Assembly (NCBI RefSeq): GCF_003674065.1
Contig: NZ_RDBE01000006.1
Coordinates: 310,001 to 374,000, forward strand
Source: Nocardioides mangrovicus
GTDB taxonomy: Bacteria > Actinomycetota > Actinomycetes > Propionibacteriales > Nocardioidaceae
Length of the DNA: 64,000 bases
Direction: 5' to 3'
The notes below the pieces were generated by a model. The model was given only the letters and a program-made list of their open reading frames with translations. It was not told where the DNA came from and made no database searches. Below, in pieces: positions 26,019-35,014 of the stretch; position 1 is the stretch's first letter, and each line of letters begins with the position of its first letter. The translations under genes were made by a program, and so were the position numbers.

Positions 26019-26444
26019 ATGAACGAGTCGACGGTCACCCTGCAGGGGTGGGTAGGCAGCGAGGTGCGCGAGCGCGACGCCAACGGGGTGCCGGTGGCCA
26101 GCTTCCGGCTGGCCTGCACGCCGCGCTACCTCAAGGAGGGCACCTGGACCGACGGCCCGACGTCGTGGTTCACCATCAATGCCTGGCGCGGGCTGGCACA
26201 CAACGTGGTCGAGTCGGTGCACAAGGGCGACGCGGTGTTCGTCGAGGGCCGCATCCGCGCCGACACCTGGCAGCGCGACGGGCTGCCCGACAGCACCACG
26301 CTGGTGGTCGACGCCCGCGTGCTCGGGCACGACCTCAACCGCGGGGTGTGCAGCTTCGTGCGGCCGGTGCGCGGCACCGTCACCGAGGAGCAGGCGGCCG
26401 AACCGACCCGTGGACCGGAGCAGCCCGTGCAGGAGGTGGCGTGA
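26019..26444 (+). CDS. Single-stranded DNA-binding protein (SSB-like, OB fold)
   Basis: The 141-residue protein starts at ATG 26019 after GAGAGGAG. The OB-fold core reads TVTLQGWVGSEVRERDANG, VASFRLACTPRYLKEGTW and WFTINAWRGLAHNVVESVHKGD. The tail is short and lacks the acidic DDDIPF tip of canonical SSB, so this is a paralogous SSB of the kind many actinobacteria carry beside the essential one. It may act in recombination, repair or competence. It is convergent with the YfjP-like GTPase gene (30-bp gap). Confidence 0.9.
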   Translation: MNESTVTLQGWVGSEVRERDANGVPVASFRLACTPRYLKEGTWTDGPTSWFTINAWRGLAHNVVESVHKGDAVFVEGRIRADTWQRDGLPDSTTLVVDARVLGHDLNRGVCSFVRPVRGTVTEEQAAEPTRGPEQPVQEVA

Positions 26445-26474
26445 GCCGTACCGCCCCCGGCAGGCTCGCCAGGA

Positions 26475-28133
26475 TCAGGCCAGGGCCCGCTGCAGGCCCT
26501 CGCGCACCTTCTTGTAGGCCTCCAGCTCGGAGTCGACGGGCCGCAGGATCATCTCCTCGGTCACCCCGCTGATCGCCTGTCGCAGCCGCCGATCGGCCGA
26601 CCGCGCCCGGTTGCGGGCGCCGATGCGGACCAGGACGCGGCTGACCGCGGCCAGGACCAGGCCGATCGCGAGACCGGCGACCAGCAGCAGGGTGGGCGCG
26701 GGCAGGCCGCCATAGTGGGGCGGGTCGGCCGGGTTGAGCTGCATGAAGTCCATGACCGCCACGGCGGCCAGCCAGCCCAGTCCGGCGACGACGGCCAGGA
26801 TCGCGAGCCACTGCACGACCTGGACCAGCCGGCACCACAGCGGCACCTTGCCCGCCCCCAGCGGCGTGGAGGTGATGGCCCGGTCCACCGCGTCGGCGAA
26901 GTCGTCGCCGTGGGAGGTCGAGGCCCGTCGCACCGCGCGCACCCAGGGCTGGGCGAGGCCACCGGACACCTCGTCGGCCACGTGGCGCACGGCGGTGTCC
27001 ACGCGGGCGCGCTGCACCTGGGTGGCCTCGGGCACCGACGAGCGTGCGCTGACGACCATCTCGCGACCCTCCGTGTCCAGGTCGAGGTGGAGGCGCTTGA
27101 GCGGGTCGGGTCGCAGCCGCGACACCCACGTCAGCGGCGGCCAGCCGGTCGCGCGGGCAGCACCCAGCCGGGAGGAGCGCTGGACGGCATCGACGACGAC
27201 CGGGACGCCTGCCGCGTCGGCGACCGCGGCGGTCAGCTCCGCCCGGGTGGCCGACGTCAGCTCACGCGGCGGGGCGGACCCGCAGGCCGTGTCGAGCCGC
27301 TCGGCGGCTTCGTGGACGTCGATGCGGAACCGGGCGCGGCTGGCCTTCTTGTCCTGCACGCGCTGGGTGATCAGCCGCTTGAGCTCGGGGATCCCGTCGC
27401 CGGTGGTGGCGGAGGTGGCCACCACCGGGATGCCCTCGAGTCCGTCGAGGGCCAGCAGCCGCCGGACGTCCTCGATCATGCCCTGGCGCTTGTCGCGCGG
27501 CACCTCGTCGATGTGGTTGAGCACCACGATCATGACGTCCTTGTGGCCGGCCAGCGGCGCGAGGAACTTCTGGTGGACGGCGGCGTCGGCGTACTTCTGC
27601 GGGTCGAGGATCCACACCATGAGGTCGGCGAGCACGATGAGGCGCTCGACCTCGAGGTGGTGGGCCACCTCGGTGGAGTCGTGGTCGGGCAGGTCGAGCA
27701 GCACCAGGCCGCGCAGGTCCTTGGCCTCGCGGCCCTTGTCCAGCATCGAGTCGCGGGTGGTCTGGTGTCGCTGCGGGATGCCCATCCACTCCAGCAGCTC
27801 CTCCGCGCCTGCGGGACCGCCCCACAGGCAGGCGGTGGCCCACGAGGTGGTGGGCCGGCGCACGCCGGTGGAGGCGAGGTCGACGCCGGCGAGGGCGTTG
27901 AAGGTCGAGGACTTGCCCGAGCCGGTGGCACCGGCCAGCGCGACGACCGTGTGGTCGGGTGAGAGCCGCAGCCGGGCGCCGGCACGCTCGACGATGGCGG
28001 CGGCCGGCGCCAGGTCCTCCTCGGCCAGCCGGCCGCGCGCCTGGTCGACGGCCTGCTGGAGGCCGCCGATCTGCCCGGCGAGGTCGGAGCGGCGGCCGAG
28101 CAGCCGGCGGGCGCCTTCGAGGAGCGAGCTCAT
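26475..28133 (-). CDS. YfjP-like GTPase with C-terminal membrane segments
   Basis: The 552-residue protein has a GTPase domain with G1 GATGSGKSS (68-76), a G3-type DLPDHDS (~155) and G4 NHID (~205). Two hydrophobic segments (VVQWLAILAVVAGLGWLAAV and LLLVAGLAIGLVLAAV, ~430-500) suggest a membrane hairpin. Its start overlaps the stop of the dynamin-like GTPase by 4 bases. Such paired GTPases resemble the bacterial dynamin pairs of actinobacteria that act on membranes during division or stress; the role here is not established. A PrsW-type protease is encoded first in the same operon. Confidence 0.88.
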   Translation of the reverse strand: MSSLLEGARRLLGRRSDLAGQIGGLQQAVDQARGRLAEEDLAPAAAIVERAGARLRLSPDHTVVALAGATGSGKSSTFNALAGVDLASTGVRRPTTSWATACLWGGPAGAEELLEWMGIPQRHQTTRDSMLDKGREAKDLRGLVLLDLPDHDSTEVAHHLEVERLIVLADLMVWILDPQKYADAAVHQKFLAPLAGHKDVMIVVLNHIDEVPRDKRQGMIEDVRRLLALDGLEGIPVVATSATTGDGIPELKRLITQRVQDKKASRARFRIDVHEAAERLDTACGSAPPRELTSATRAELTAAVADAAGVPVVVDAVQRSSRLGAARATGWPPLTWVSRLRPDPLKRLHLDLDTEGREMVVSARSSVPEATQVQRARVDTAVRHVADEVSGGLAQPWVRAVRRASTSHGDDFADAVDRAITSTPLGAGKVPLWCRLVQVVQWLAILAVVAGLGWLAAVAVMDFMQLNPADPPHYGGLPAPTLLLVAGLAIGLVLAAVSRVLVRIGARNRARSADRRLRQAISGVTEEMILRPVDSELEAYKKVREGLQRALA

Positions 28134-29965
28134 CCCTGACCACGGTCCTGTTCGCGGCTGAAGTCGGTCAGCGGCGTGGCCTCGTGGAACCCCACCGCGT
28201 GGCCGGTGCCGGCGGACTCGGCGCTCTTCTGGGCGAAGCGCAGGTCGTCGACCCGGCGGGCCAGCTCGCGGATCAGCTCGGGGCTCTCGGCGGAGATCTC
28301 CAAGGTGTCGATCCGATCGGTGAACCGACGCTGCTCCTCGGCCAGCAGCACCTGGACGCGCTCGGCCAGGTCCTCGCGAGCGCGTTGGGCCAGGCGGCGG
28401 ACCGCCTGGTCGCCGAAGACGGCCTCGAGGAGCTTCTGGCCCAGCAGGGCGCTGCCGCCCGCGATGCCCACCTCGGCGCCGGTGAGCCCGGCCGTGGAGG
28501 CGAAGACGACCACCATCAACGCGACGCCCAGGCCGTTGACGCCGTAGGCGAGGAAGCGCGCGGTGGTGCGCTTGCCGGCGCCCTCGCTGCGGACCAGGTC
28601 CATCACCCCTTGCTGCCAGTCGCGCACGGCGCGGTCGGCACGACCGCGGAAGTCGCGTGAGGCGCGGCCGAGGTCCTGACCGCCGTCCTCGAGCAGCCGG
28701 CGGCCCGCGGGCACGCCGTGCCAGGCGTTGGCGGCGCGCTCGGCGGCGTCCTCGGCGTTCTCCAGGATCAAGGTGTGCAGTCCGGACTCCACCGCGACCG
28801 AGACCCGGCCGGCCTGCTGCGGCTTACCGCGCACGGCGTTGCCGAGCCGGTCGCGCAGCCACCCGACCTTGGCCTCCAGCCCCTTGAAGAACTCACCGGT
28901 GCCGACGAACTCCTGCCACCGCGCGAGCACCTCACCGCGCAGCAGGGTGCCGTCGGCGCAGCCGCGGTCGATGGCCAGCAGGGCGTCGGCGTAGGACTGC
29001 TCGACGTCGCGCAGCAGCCGGCCGCGGATGGCGACCTGCTCGGTGGCGGCGTCGGCGACCTGGTGCGAGGAACGCGCCAGGACCCGGATGGTGCCCTCGA
29101 GGGTCTGGCGCACCACCCGGCCGCGGGCTCCGGAGTCGGCGGCCAGCGCGGCCAGCCAGTTCTTGATCTCCACGACGTCCTCGGGCGGCAGCAGTCCGTC
29201 GGCGTCGACGTGGCCCTCGCGCACCACGAACAACGGCGAGTCGCGCAGCCCGCGGGCAGTGAGCATCCGGGCGAGGTGGCTGCTCACCTCCGCGACCGCG
29301 GCCGGGGGCGTGCGGTCGAGCACGATGGCCACGGCGGCGCTGCGGTCGGCGGCGCGGCGCAGGTAGTCCCAGGGCACCTGGTCGGCGTACCGCGCGGCCG
29401 TGGTGACGAACAGCCACAGGTCCGCGGCAGCCAGCAGCTCGGCGGCCAGCACGCGGTTGCTCTCCTCGACCGAGTCGACGTCGGGCGCGTCGAGCACGGC
29501 GAGCCCGGGCGGCAGGACCGATGAGGCCACCAGCTGGAGGGCACCGGGGTCGTTGGTGGGGCGCTGGGTGCGCTCGAGACCGGGCAGGATCCGGTCCTGG
29601 CCGAACCACTCGGCGTCGCCGGTGCTGTGCACCAGCACCGGGGAGCGGGTGGTCGGGCGCAGCACGCCGGGGGTGGTGACCTGGGTGCCGACGAGTGAGT
29701 TCACCAGCGTGGACTTGCCCGCACCGGTGGAGCCGCCGACGACGGCGAGCAGCGGGGCGTCGAGCTGCACCAGCCGGGGCAGGACGTAGTCCTCGAGCTG
29801 GTCGACCAGCTCGACGCGCTGCGTGCGCCGCTCCTCGACCTCGGGCAGGTCCAGCGGCAGCGAGGTCTGGGCCAGGGCGTCGCGCAGCCGCACCAGGGTG
29901 GTGAGCATCTGTGCCGACGTCGCCCCGTCGGGTCCCGGCGGCATGCCGGGGCGGGTGCCGCTCAC
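28130..29965 (-). CDS. Dynamin-like GTPase
   Basis: The 611-residue protein begins at GTG 29965, overlapping the PrsW gene stop (GTGA). The G1 loop is GGSTGAGKST (77-86), followed by a G2-like Thr region TRSPVLVHS, G3 LDAPDVDSVEE (~155-165) and G4-type VLDRTPP. A hydrophobic paddle-like pair of helices (GVALMVVVFASTAGLTGAEVG, ~470-490) lies in the helical second half, as in bacterial dynamins. It probably forms a heteropair with the YfjP-like GTPase encoded next. The frame stays open upstream to 30940 but there it is antisense-like shadow of the PrsW gene. Confidence 0.88.
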   Translation of the reverse strand: MSGTRPGMPPGPDGATSAQMLTTLVRLRDALAQTSLPLDLPEVEERRTQRVELVDQLEDYVLPRLVQLDAPLLAVVGGSTGAGKSTLVNSLVGTQVTTPGVLRPTTRSPVLVHSTGDAEWFGQDRILPGLERTQRPTNDPGALQLVASSVLPPGLAVLDAPDVDSVEESNRVLAAELLAAADLWLFVTTAARYADQVPWDYLRRAADRSAAVAIVLDRTPPAAVAEVSSHLARMLTARGLRDSPLFVVREGHVDADGLLPPEDVVEIKNWLAALAADSGARGRVVRQTLEGTIRVLARSSHQVADAATEQVAIRGRLLRDVEQSYADALLAIDRGCADGTLLRGEVLARWQEFVGTGEFFKGLEAKVGWLRDRLGNAVRGKPQQAGRVSVAVESGLHTLILENAEDAAERAANAWHGVPAGRRLLEDGGQDLGRASRDFRGRADRAVRDWQQGVMDLVRSEGAGKRTTARFLAYGVNGLGVALMVVVFASTAGLTGAEVGIAGGSALLGQKLLEAVFGDQAVRRLAQRAREDLAERVQVLLAEEQRRFTDRIDTLEISAESPELIRELARRVDDLRFAQKSAESAGTGHAVGFHEATPLTDFSREQDRGQG

Positions 29966-31137
29966 GCGAGTCCTCCGGCGGCAGGTCCGACGGCACCGCT
30001 GGGGCCCGTGGCGCGCGGCCAGACCAGGTGCGGTCGCAACCGGATGAGCTGGTCGACGTAGGCCTGGCCGCGTGCGGTGGCGTCGCGCGGGGCGGTGCCG
30101 CGCAGGTAGCGGCTGTGCAGGAAGCCGAGCTCGACGGCGGTCTGCTGGTACTCGCGCATCACCCCGAGCGCGTCGGGACCACCGGCCTGCCGGGCGTAAC
30201 GGCGCGCAGCGCGGCGGGCCGGCAGCCGGACCAGCCAGGGCACCTCGGCGGGGTCGAGGAAGCCCCGGCGGGCGCAGTCGGCCAGTGAGTCGGTGAGCAT
30301 GCGGGCCTCGCGGCGGCGCGCCCAGATCGCGAAGCCGGCCAGCAGCGCGAAGGCGGGGACCATGACGAACAGGTAGGTCAGCACGAAGCCGCGGCCGCCG
30401 CCCATGAAGGCCGAGGCGTTCCACGTGGCGTGGGCGGCGACGGCGAGCAGGTAGCCGCCGATCGGAGCCAGCACGCGCACGGCCGGACGGCGGCTGACGA
30501 CGGCCAGGCCGACGCCGATGCCGGTGAAGGTGGTGAACAACGGGTGGGCGAACGGGCTGAAGATGCCGCGCACCACGAACAGCCCGACGGCGCTGCCGAT
30601 GCCGCCCAGCTGGCCCTGCTCGCCGACGTAGGCCGAGGAGAGGTAGAGGATGTTCTCCACGAAGGCGAAGCCGACGCCGACCATCCCGGCGTAGACGATC
30701 CCGTCGAGGACCCCGTCGAGCTCGTTGCGGCGGAAGAAGAGCAGCAGCAGGATGAACAGTCCCTTGGCCGCCTCCTCGGTGACCGGGGCCACCACGGCGC
30801 CGCTGAACGACTGGGGCGCCCGGAACGCGAACTCTCCGACCAGCTGCAGCACCAGCGCGCTGGACGTCGCCACGAACGCACCCCAGCCCAGCCCGAGCAG
30901 GAGCAGGGTGCGCGGCTCGGGCTCGTAGCGGTCGAGCCACAGGAAACAGCCCAGCACCGGGCCCACCGGGAGGGCGGCGAGGACGGCGCCGACGACGATC
31001 GCGCCGGGGGCGTCCGAGGCCAGCAGGACGAAGCCCATGGCCAGCGCGCCGAGGAGCATCGCCACCGAGACCGAGACGGTGAAGCCCAGTCCGCTGCGCC
31101 GCGGGACCACACGGGTCGGAGACGGCGCGACAGACAT
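29962..31137 (-). CDS. PrsW-family intramembrane metalloprotease
   Basis: The 391-residue protein, starting at ATG 31137, has eight or nine membrane helices. PrsW motifs are present: APVTEEAAKGLF (~142-153), FAFVENILYL, SPFAHPLFTTFTG and a late AAHATWNAS; together these supply the Glu and His metal ligands of the Abi/CPBP-like site. The family includes Bacillus PrsW, which cleaves an anti-sigma factor. A cytoplasmic basic C-terminal region of ~110 residues follows. It is the first gene of a coupled operon with two membrane GTPases and is divergent from a Pro aminopeptidase gene. Confidence 0.92.
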   Translation of the reverse strand: MSVAPSPTRVVPRRSGLGFTVSVSVAMLLGALAMGFVLLASDAPGAIVVGAVLAALPVGPVLGCFLWLDRYEPEPRTLLLLGLGWGAFVATSSALVLQLVGEFAFRAPQSFSGAVVAPVTEEAAKGLFILLLLFFRRNELDGVLDGIVYAGMVGVGFAFVENILYLSSAYVGEQGQLGGIGSAVGLFVVRGIFSPFAHPLFTTFTGIGVGLAVVSRRPAVRVLAPIGGYLLAVAAHATWNASAFMGGGRGFVLTYLFVMVPAFALLAGFAIWARRREARMLTDSLADCARRGFLDPAEVPWLVRLPARRAARRYARQAGGPDALGVMREYQQTAVELGFLHSRYLRGTAPRDATARGQAYVDQLIRLRPHLVWPRATGPSGAVGPAAGGLA

Positions 31138-31175
31138 GGACGAAACCCTAGTAGTTCGGGTCGTAGGCTTGCCGA

Positions 31176-32612
31176 ATGGCAGCGGGTGAGCAGGACGCGC
31201 AGGCACCGGGCGAGCTCGAGCAGGAGCACACCGAGACCCACGACCTCCAGGTGCCACAGGCCTGGGCCGAGTTCATGCGGAAGGGCTGGGGCGAGCGGGA
31301 GCTCGACCTGCCCGCCCACCCGGTCACGCCGTGGGCGGCCCGCCGTCGGGAGCGACTGGCCGGTCAGTTCCCCGGCGAGCGGCTGGTGGTGCCCGCCGGC
31401 GGCTTCAAGGTGCGCTCGAACGACACCGACTACCGGTTCCGGCCCGACACCGCCCACACCTGGCTCAGCGGCAACCAGACCTCCGACGCCGTGCTCGTGG
31501 TCGAGGACGGCGAGGCCACCCTGTTCGCGCGCCCGCGCAGCTCGCGCGAGAGCGACGAGTTCTTCCGCGACCGCCAGTACGGCGAGCTATGGGCGGGGCG
31601 GCGACCCTCGCTGCGCGAGATCTCCGACTCCCTCGGCGTGACCACCCGTCACCTCGACGACCTCGACGACGTGCTGGCCCGGCCGGGGAAGACCCGGGTG
31701 CTGCGCGGCGTCGACGCGCGGGTGGACGCGGCGGTCGCCGGCGACGAGGACAGCGACATCGAGCTGGCCAAGGTGCTCTCGGAGCTGCGGCTGGTCAAGG
31801 ACGAGTGGGAGGTCGGCGAGCTGCGGACCGCCTGCGACACCACCACGCTGGGCTTCGAGGACTGCGCGCGCGAATGGGGCGACGTGCTGCGCTACGGCGA
31901 GCGCTGGGTCGAGGGCACGTTCTTCCGACGGGCCCGCGCCATGGGCAACGACATCGGCTACGACTCGATCGTCGGCGGCGGGCGCCACGCCACGACGCTG
32001 CACTGGATCGACAACACCGGTCCGATGACGCCCGGCGAGCTGGTGCTGCTGGACATGGGTGCCGAGGCGACCTCGCTCTACACCGCCGACGTCACCCGCA
32101 CGCTGCCGATCTCCGGCACCTGGACGCCGCTGCAGCGTGACCTGTACTCGCTCGTGCTCGAGGCCCAGACGCAGGGCATCGCCGCGGTGCAGGTCGGGGC
32201 GACGTTCCGCGGCGCCCACCACGCGGCGATGGACGTGCTCGCCCACGGTCTCGACGACCTCGGGCTGCTGCCGGTCTCGGTCGACGAGGCGCTGGCCGAG
32301 GACAGCAAGGTCTACTCGCGCTGGACGCTGCACGGGGTGAGCCACATGCTCGGCATGGACGTGCACGACTGCGCGCAGGCCGACCCCGACATCTACCCCC
32401 AGGGCGACCTGGAAGCGGGCATGGTGCTCACCGTCGAGCCGGGCCTGTACTTCCAGGAGGACGACCTGCTGGTGCCCGAGGAGCTGCGCGGGATCGGGAT
32501 CCGCATCGAGGACGACATCCTGGTCACCGCCGACGGCCCCGTGAACCTGTCCGAGGCCCTCCCCCGCGAGCCCGACGCCATCGAGGAGTGGATGGGCTCA
32601 CTGCGCCGGTGA
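31176..32612 (+). CDS. Xaa-Pro aminopeptidase (M24B metallopeptidase)
   Basis: The 478-residue protein has an N-terminal creatinase-like domain (~40-190) and a pita-bread M24 domain. The metal ligands are visible in order: Asp in LLDMGAE and YTADVTRTLP, His in HGVSHMLGMDVHD, Glu in VEPGLYF and Glu in GIRIEDDIL. It removes the N-terminal residue before proline. An acidic extension of ~25 residues precedes the family core. Its last 15 bases overlap the 3' end of the convergent ECF S-component gene. Confidence 0.94.
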   Translation: MAAGEQDAQAPGELEQEHTETHDLQVPQAWAEFMRKGWGERELDLPAHPVTPWAARRRERLAGQFPGERLVVPAGGFKVRSNDTDYRFRPDTAHTWLSGNQTSDAVLVVEDGEATLFARPRSSRESDEFFRDRQYGELWAGRRPSLREISDSLGVTTRHLDDLDDVLARPGKTRVLRGVDARVDAAVAGDEDSDIELAKVLSELRLVKDEWEVGELRTACDTTTLGFEDCAREWGDVLRYGERWVEGTFFRRARAMGNDIGYDSIVGGGRHATTLHWIDNTGPMTPGELVLLDMGAEATSLYTADVTRTLPISGTWTPLQRDLYSLVLEAQTQGIAAVQVGATFRGAHHAAMDVLAHGLDDLGLLPVSVDEALAEDSKVYSRWTLHGVSHMLGMDVHDCAQADPDIYPQGDLEAGMVLTVEPGLYFQEDDLLVPEELRGIGIRIEDDILVTADGPVNLSEALPREPDAIEEWMGSLRR

Positions 32613-33428
32613 GTCCAACCGGGCCCGCCGGGCGGCGCGTCGCAGCGTGGTGAGGATGGCGGGTCCGAGCACCACGATGGCCAGCGCGTTGGTGATGGCC
32701 CGGCCGGTGTCGAAGCTGCCGGTGGAGGTCAGCAGCGTGTAGACGCCGAACCGGTGCAGGTTGTCGACCAGCGGGTCGCCGGGGACGAACGACAGACCGC
32801 CGTCGTGACCGGGGACGGCGACGCCGAGCAGGAACGGCCAGCTCGACAGGTTCATCAGCAGCCCGAAGACGTAGGCCGCGACGACGCCGTAGGCCACGAG
32901 CATCGCGATCTCGGCTCGGCCGGTGACCCGGCGCGGTAGCAGTCCGGCACCCAGACCGATCCAGGCCGAGGCCAGCATCTGGTAGGGCAGCCAGGGGCCG
33001 ACGCCGGCGGTGAGCAGCGCGGAGGCGAACAACGAGGTGCAGCCGAGCACGAACCCGAAGCCGGCGCCGTAGACCCGGCCGGCCAGCACCAGTAGGAAGA
33101 AGACGAACTCGATCCCGGCCAGACCGGCGTCGAGGCCGCGCAGCACCGCGTTGCAGGCGGTCAGCACGCCGAGCACGGCCAGCACCTTGGCGTCGATGCC
33201 GCCCTCGCTGAGCTCGGCGAGGACCACCAGCACGACGACCGGCAGCAGCACGAGGAAGAAGAACGGCGGCGAGACGGTGTCGCCGTGCACGCGCACGTGC
33301 ACCAGCAGCGGCCAGCAGAACATCAGCAGCCCGGCCACGCTGGCCAGCCCAAGCACGGCGGCCGAGCGCGGCCGCAACGCCAGCGCCGGACGAGTCACTG
33401 CACGACCGGTCAGGTCGAGCGCGCTCAT
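32598..33428 (-). CDS. ECF transporter S component, predicted cobalamin-specific
   Basis: The 276-residue membrane protein has about seven hydrophobic segments, including LLMFCWPLLVHV, FFFLVLLPVVVLVVLAEL, VLAVLGVLTACNAVLRGLD and GLGAGLLPRRVTGRAEI. The NAVLRGLDAG..EFVFFLLVLAGRVYGAGFGFV stretch resembles S components that bind a vitamin and dock on EcfT. It starts at ATG 33428, overlapping the ATPase stop (ATGA), and is last in the cobalamin-riboswitch operon. Specificity for B12 is inferred from the riboswitch and the B12-binder-like genes upstream, not from binding residues. Confidence 0.85.
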   Translation of the reverse strand: MSALDLTGRAVTRPALALRPRSAAVLGLASVAGLLMFCWPLLVHVRVHGDTVSPPFFFLVLLPVVVLVVLAELSEGGIDAKVLAVLGVLTACNAVLRGLDAGLAGIEFVFFLLVLAGRVYGAGFGFVLGCTSLFASALLTAGVGPWLPYQMLASAWIGLGAGLLPRRVTGRAEIAMLVAYGVVAAYVFGLLMNLSSWPFLLGVAVPGHDGGLSFVPGDPLVDNLHRFGVYTLLTSTGSFDTGRAITNALAIVVLGPAILTTLRRAARRARLDSPAQ

Positions 33429-35014
33429 CGCTGCTCCCGGGCCGCGACGACCTGCTCGACGGTGAGCCAGGGCGGCCCGAGGATCTTGGCGACCTGCGGC
33501 GCGAAGGCCGGCGACTGAGCCAGCACCTCGCCGGTGGGGCCGGACGAGACGACCTCGCCGTCGGACAGCACGATGACGCGGTCGGCCACCTCGGCGACGA
33601 ACTCGACGTCGTGGCTGGCGACGACCACGGCCCGGCCCTCGGCCGCCATCGCGAGCAGCACCTCGGTCAGCGCCCGCTTGGCCGGGTAGTCCAGGCCGCG
33701 GGTCGGCTCGTCGAGCGCCACCACCGCGGGCGCGGCAGCCAGCACGACGGCGAGCACCAGCGCGAGCCGCTGGCCCTCGGACAGGTCGCGCGGGTGGACG
33801 CGGTCGTCGACGCCCGGCACCAGCCGGTCGAGCAGTGCCCGTGTGGTGCCCGCCGCCGCGGCGGCGTCGCGGTCGGCGGCCGTGCACTCCTCACCCACGG
33901 TCTCGAGGTAGAGCAGATCGGCCGCGGTCTGCGGCACGAGGCCGACGCCGACGCTCCCCGACACGGAGCCGGCCGCGCGGCGCGCGGGCTCGCGCAGCGC
34001 CCACAGCAGCGAGGACTTCCCCGACCCGTTGCGGCCCATCACCGCGGTCACGGCCCCGGCCGGCAGGTCGACGTCGACGTCGCGCAGCGCAACCGTCTGC
34101 CGGCCGGCGGAGCCATACGTGACCCGCAGACCGCGAGCGGCAAGGCCCTCGCCGGCGGCGGGGGTGTTGCCGGGCGCCCGGCAAAACTCTTGGTCTTGTG
34201 AGGTTGGTGGGACTGGTGGGATCGGTGAGGCATGGCGAGCGGCCCGGCGGGCGTCGCGCACCGAGAGCGGCAGCGGCGACCACCCGGCCACCCGGCCCAG
34301 CTCGACGATGGGCGGGACCACCGGTGAGGCGGCCAGCACCTCGGCGGGCGGGCCCACCACGACGGTGCCGTCGCCGGGGAGCAGGCACACCCGGTCGGCG
34401 AAGGGCACCACCCGCTCCAGCCGGTGCTCGGCGACCACGACGGCCAGGCCGACGTCGTGCACCAGGCGGGCCAGGGTGGCCAGCACGTCCTCGGCCGCGG
34501 TCGGGTCGAGCGCCGAGGTGGGCTCGTCGAGCACCAGGAGCCGCGGGTGCATGGTGAGCACCGAGCCGATCGCCACGCGCTGCTGCTGACCGCCCGAGAG
34601 GGTCCGCAGGTCGCGGCCGCGCAGGTCGGCCACCCCGAGCAGGTCGAGGGTTTCCTCCACGCGGCGGCGCATCGTCGGCGGGTCGAGGCCGAGCTGCTCC
34701 ATGCCGTAGGCGAGCTCCTCCTCCACCGTGTCGGTGACGAAGCCGGCGCTCGGGTCCTGGCCCACGTAGCCGACGTCGGCGGCCCGCTCCCGCGGCGGCC
34801 GGGCGGTGATGTCGACGTCGCCGAGCCACACTCCCCCGCTCATGGTGCCGCCGGTGAACCACGGCACCAGGCCGTTGAAGGTGCCCAGCAGCGTCGACTT
34901 GCCCACGCCGGTGCGCCCGGCCACCAGCAGCAGCTCGCCCTCCTCGACGGCGAGGTCGACGTCGCGCAGTACCCGGTTGCCGGCCAGCTCCACGCCGACC
35001 GCGCGCAGCTGCAT
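33425..35014 (-). CDS. ECF transporter fused ATPase (two ABC domains, EcfA1-EcfA2 type)
   Basis: The 529-residue protein holds two ABC ATPases in one chain. Domain 1 has Walker A AGRTGVGKST (~33), signature LSGGQQQRVAI (~140) and Walker B LLVLDEPTSALDP. Domain 2 has MGRNGSGKSS (~325), a degenerate signature LSEGQRLALVL and VVALDEPTRGLD. A linker with PIPPVPPTSQ joins them. It energises the ECF transporter together with EcfT. The start ATG 35014 overlaps the EcfT stop; GTG 35017 is also possible. The upstream open frame to 36043 is shadow. Confidence 0.92.
   Translation of the reverse strand: MQLRAVGVELAGNRVLRDVDLAVEEGELLLVAGRTGVGKSTLLGTFNGLVPWFTGGTMSGGVWLGDVDITARPPRERAADVGYVGQDPSAGFVTDTVEEELAYGMEQLGLDPPTMRRRVEETLDLLGVADLRGRDLRTLSGGQQQRVAIGSVLTMHPRLLVLDEPTSALDPTAAEDVLATLARLVHDVGLAVVVAEHRLERVVPFADRVCLLPGDGTVVVGPPAEVLAASPVVPPIVELGRVAGWSPLPLSVRDARRAARHASPIPPVPPTSQDQEFCRAPGNTPAAGEGLAARGLRVTYGSAGRQTVALRDVDVDLPAGAVTAVMGRNGSGKSSLLWALREPARRAAGSVSGSVGVGLVPQTAADLLYLETVGEECTAADRDAAAAAGTTRALLDRLVPGVDDRVHPRDLSEGQRLALVLAVVLAAAPAVVALDEPTRGLDYPAKRALTEVLLAMAAEGRAVVVASHDVEFVAEVADRVIVLSDGEVVSSGPTGEVLAQSPAFAPQVAKILGPPWLTVEQVVAAREQR

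Noticed and set aside
29965-30940. N-terminal extension of the dynamin-like GTPase
   Set aside because: The frame is open but overlaps the PrsW gene in another frame; the GTG at 29965 with stop overlap is the sensible start.
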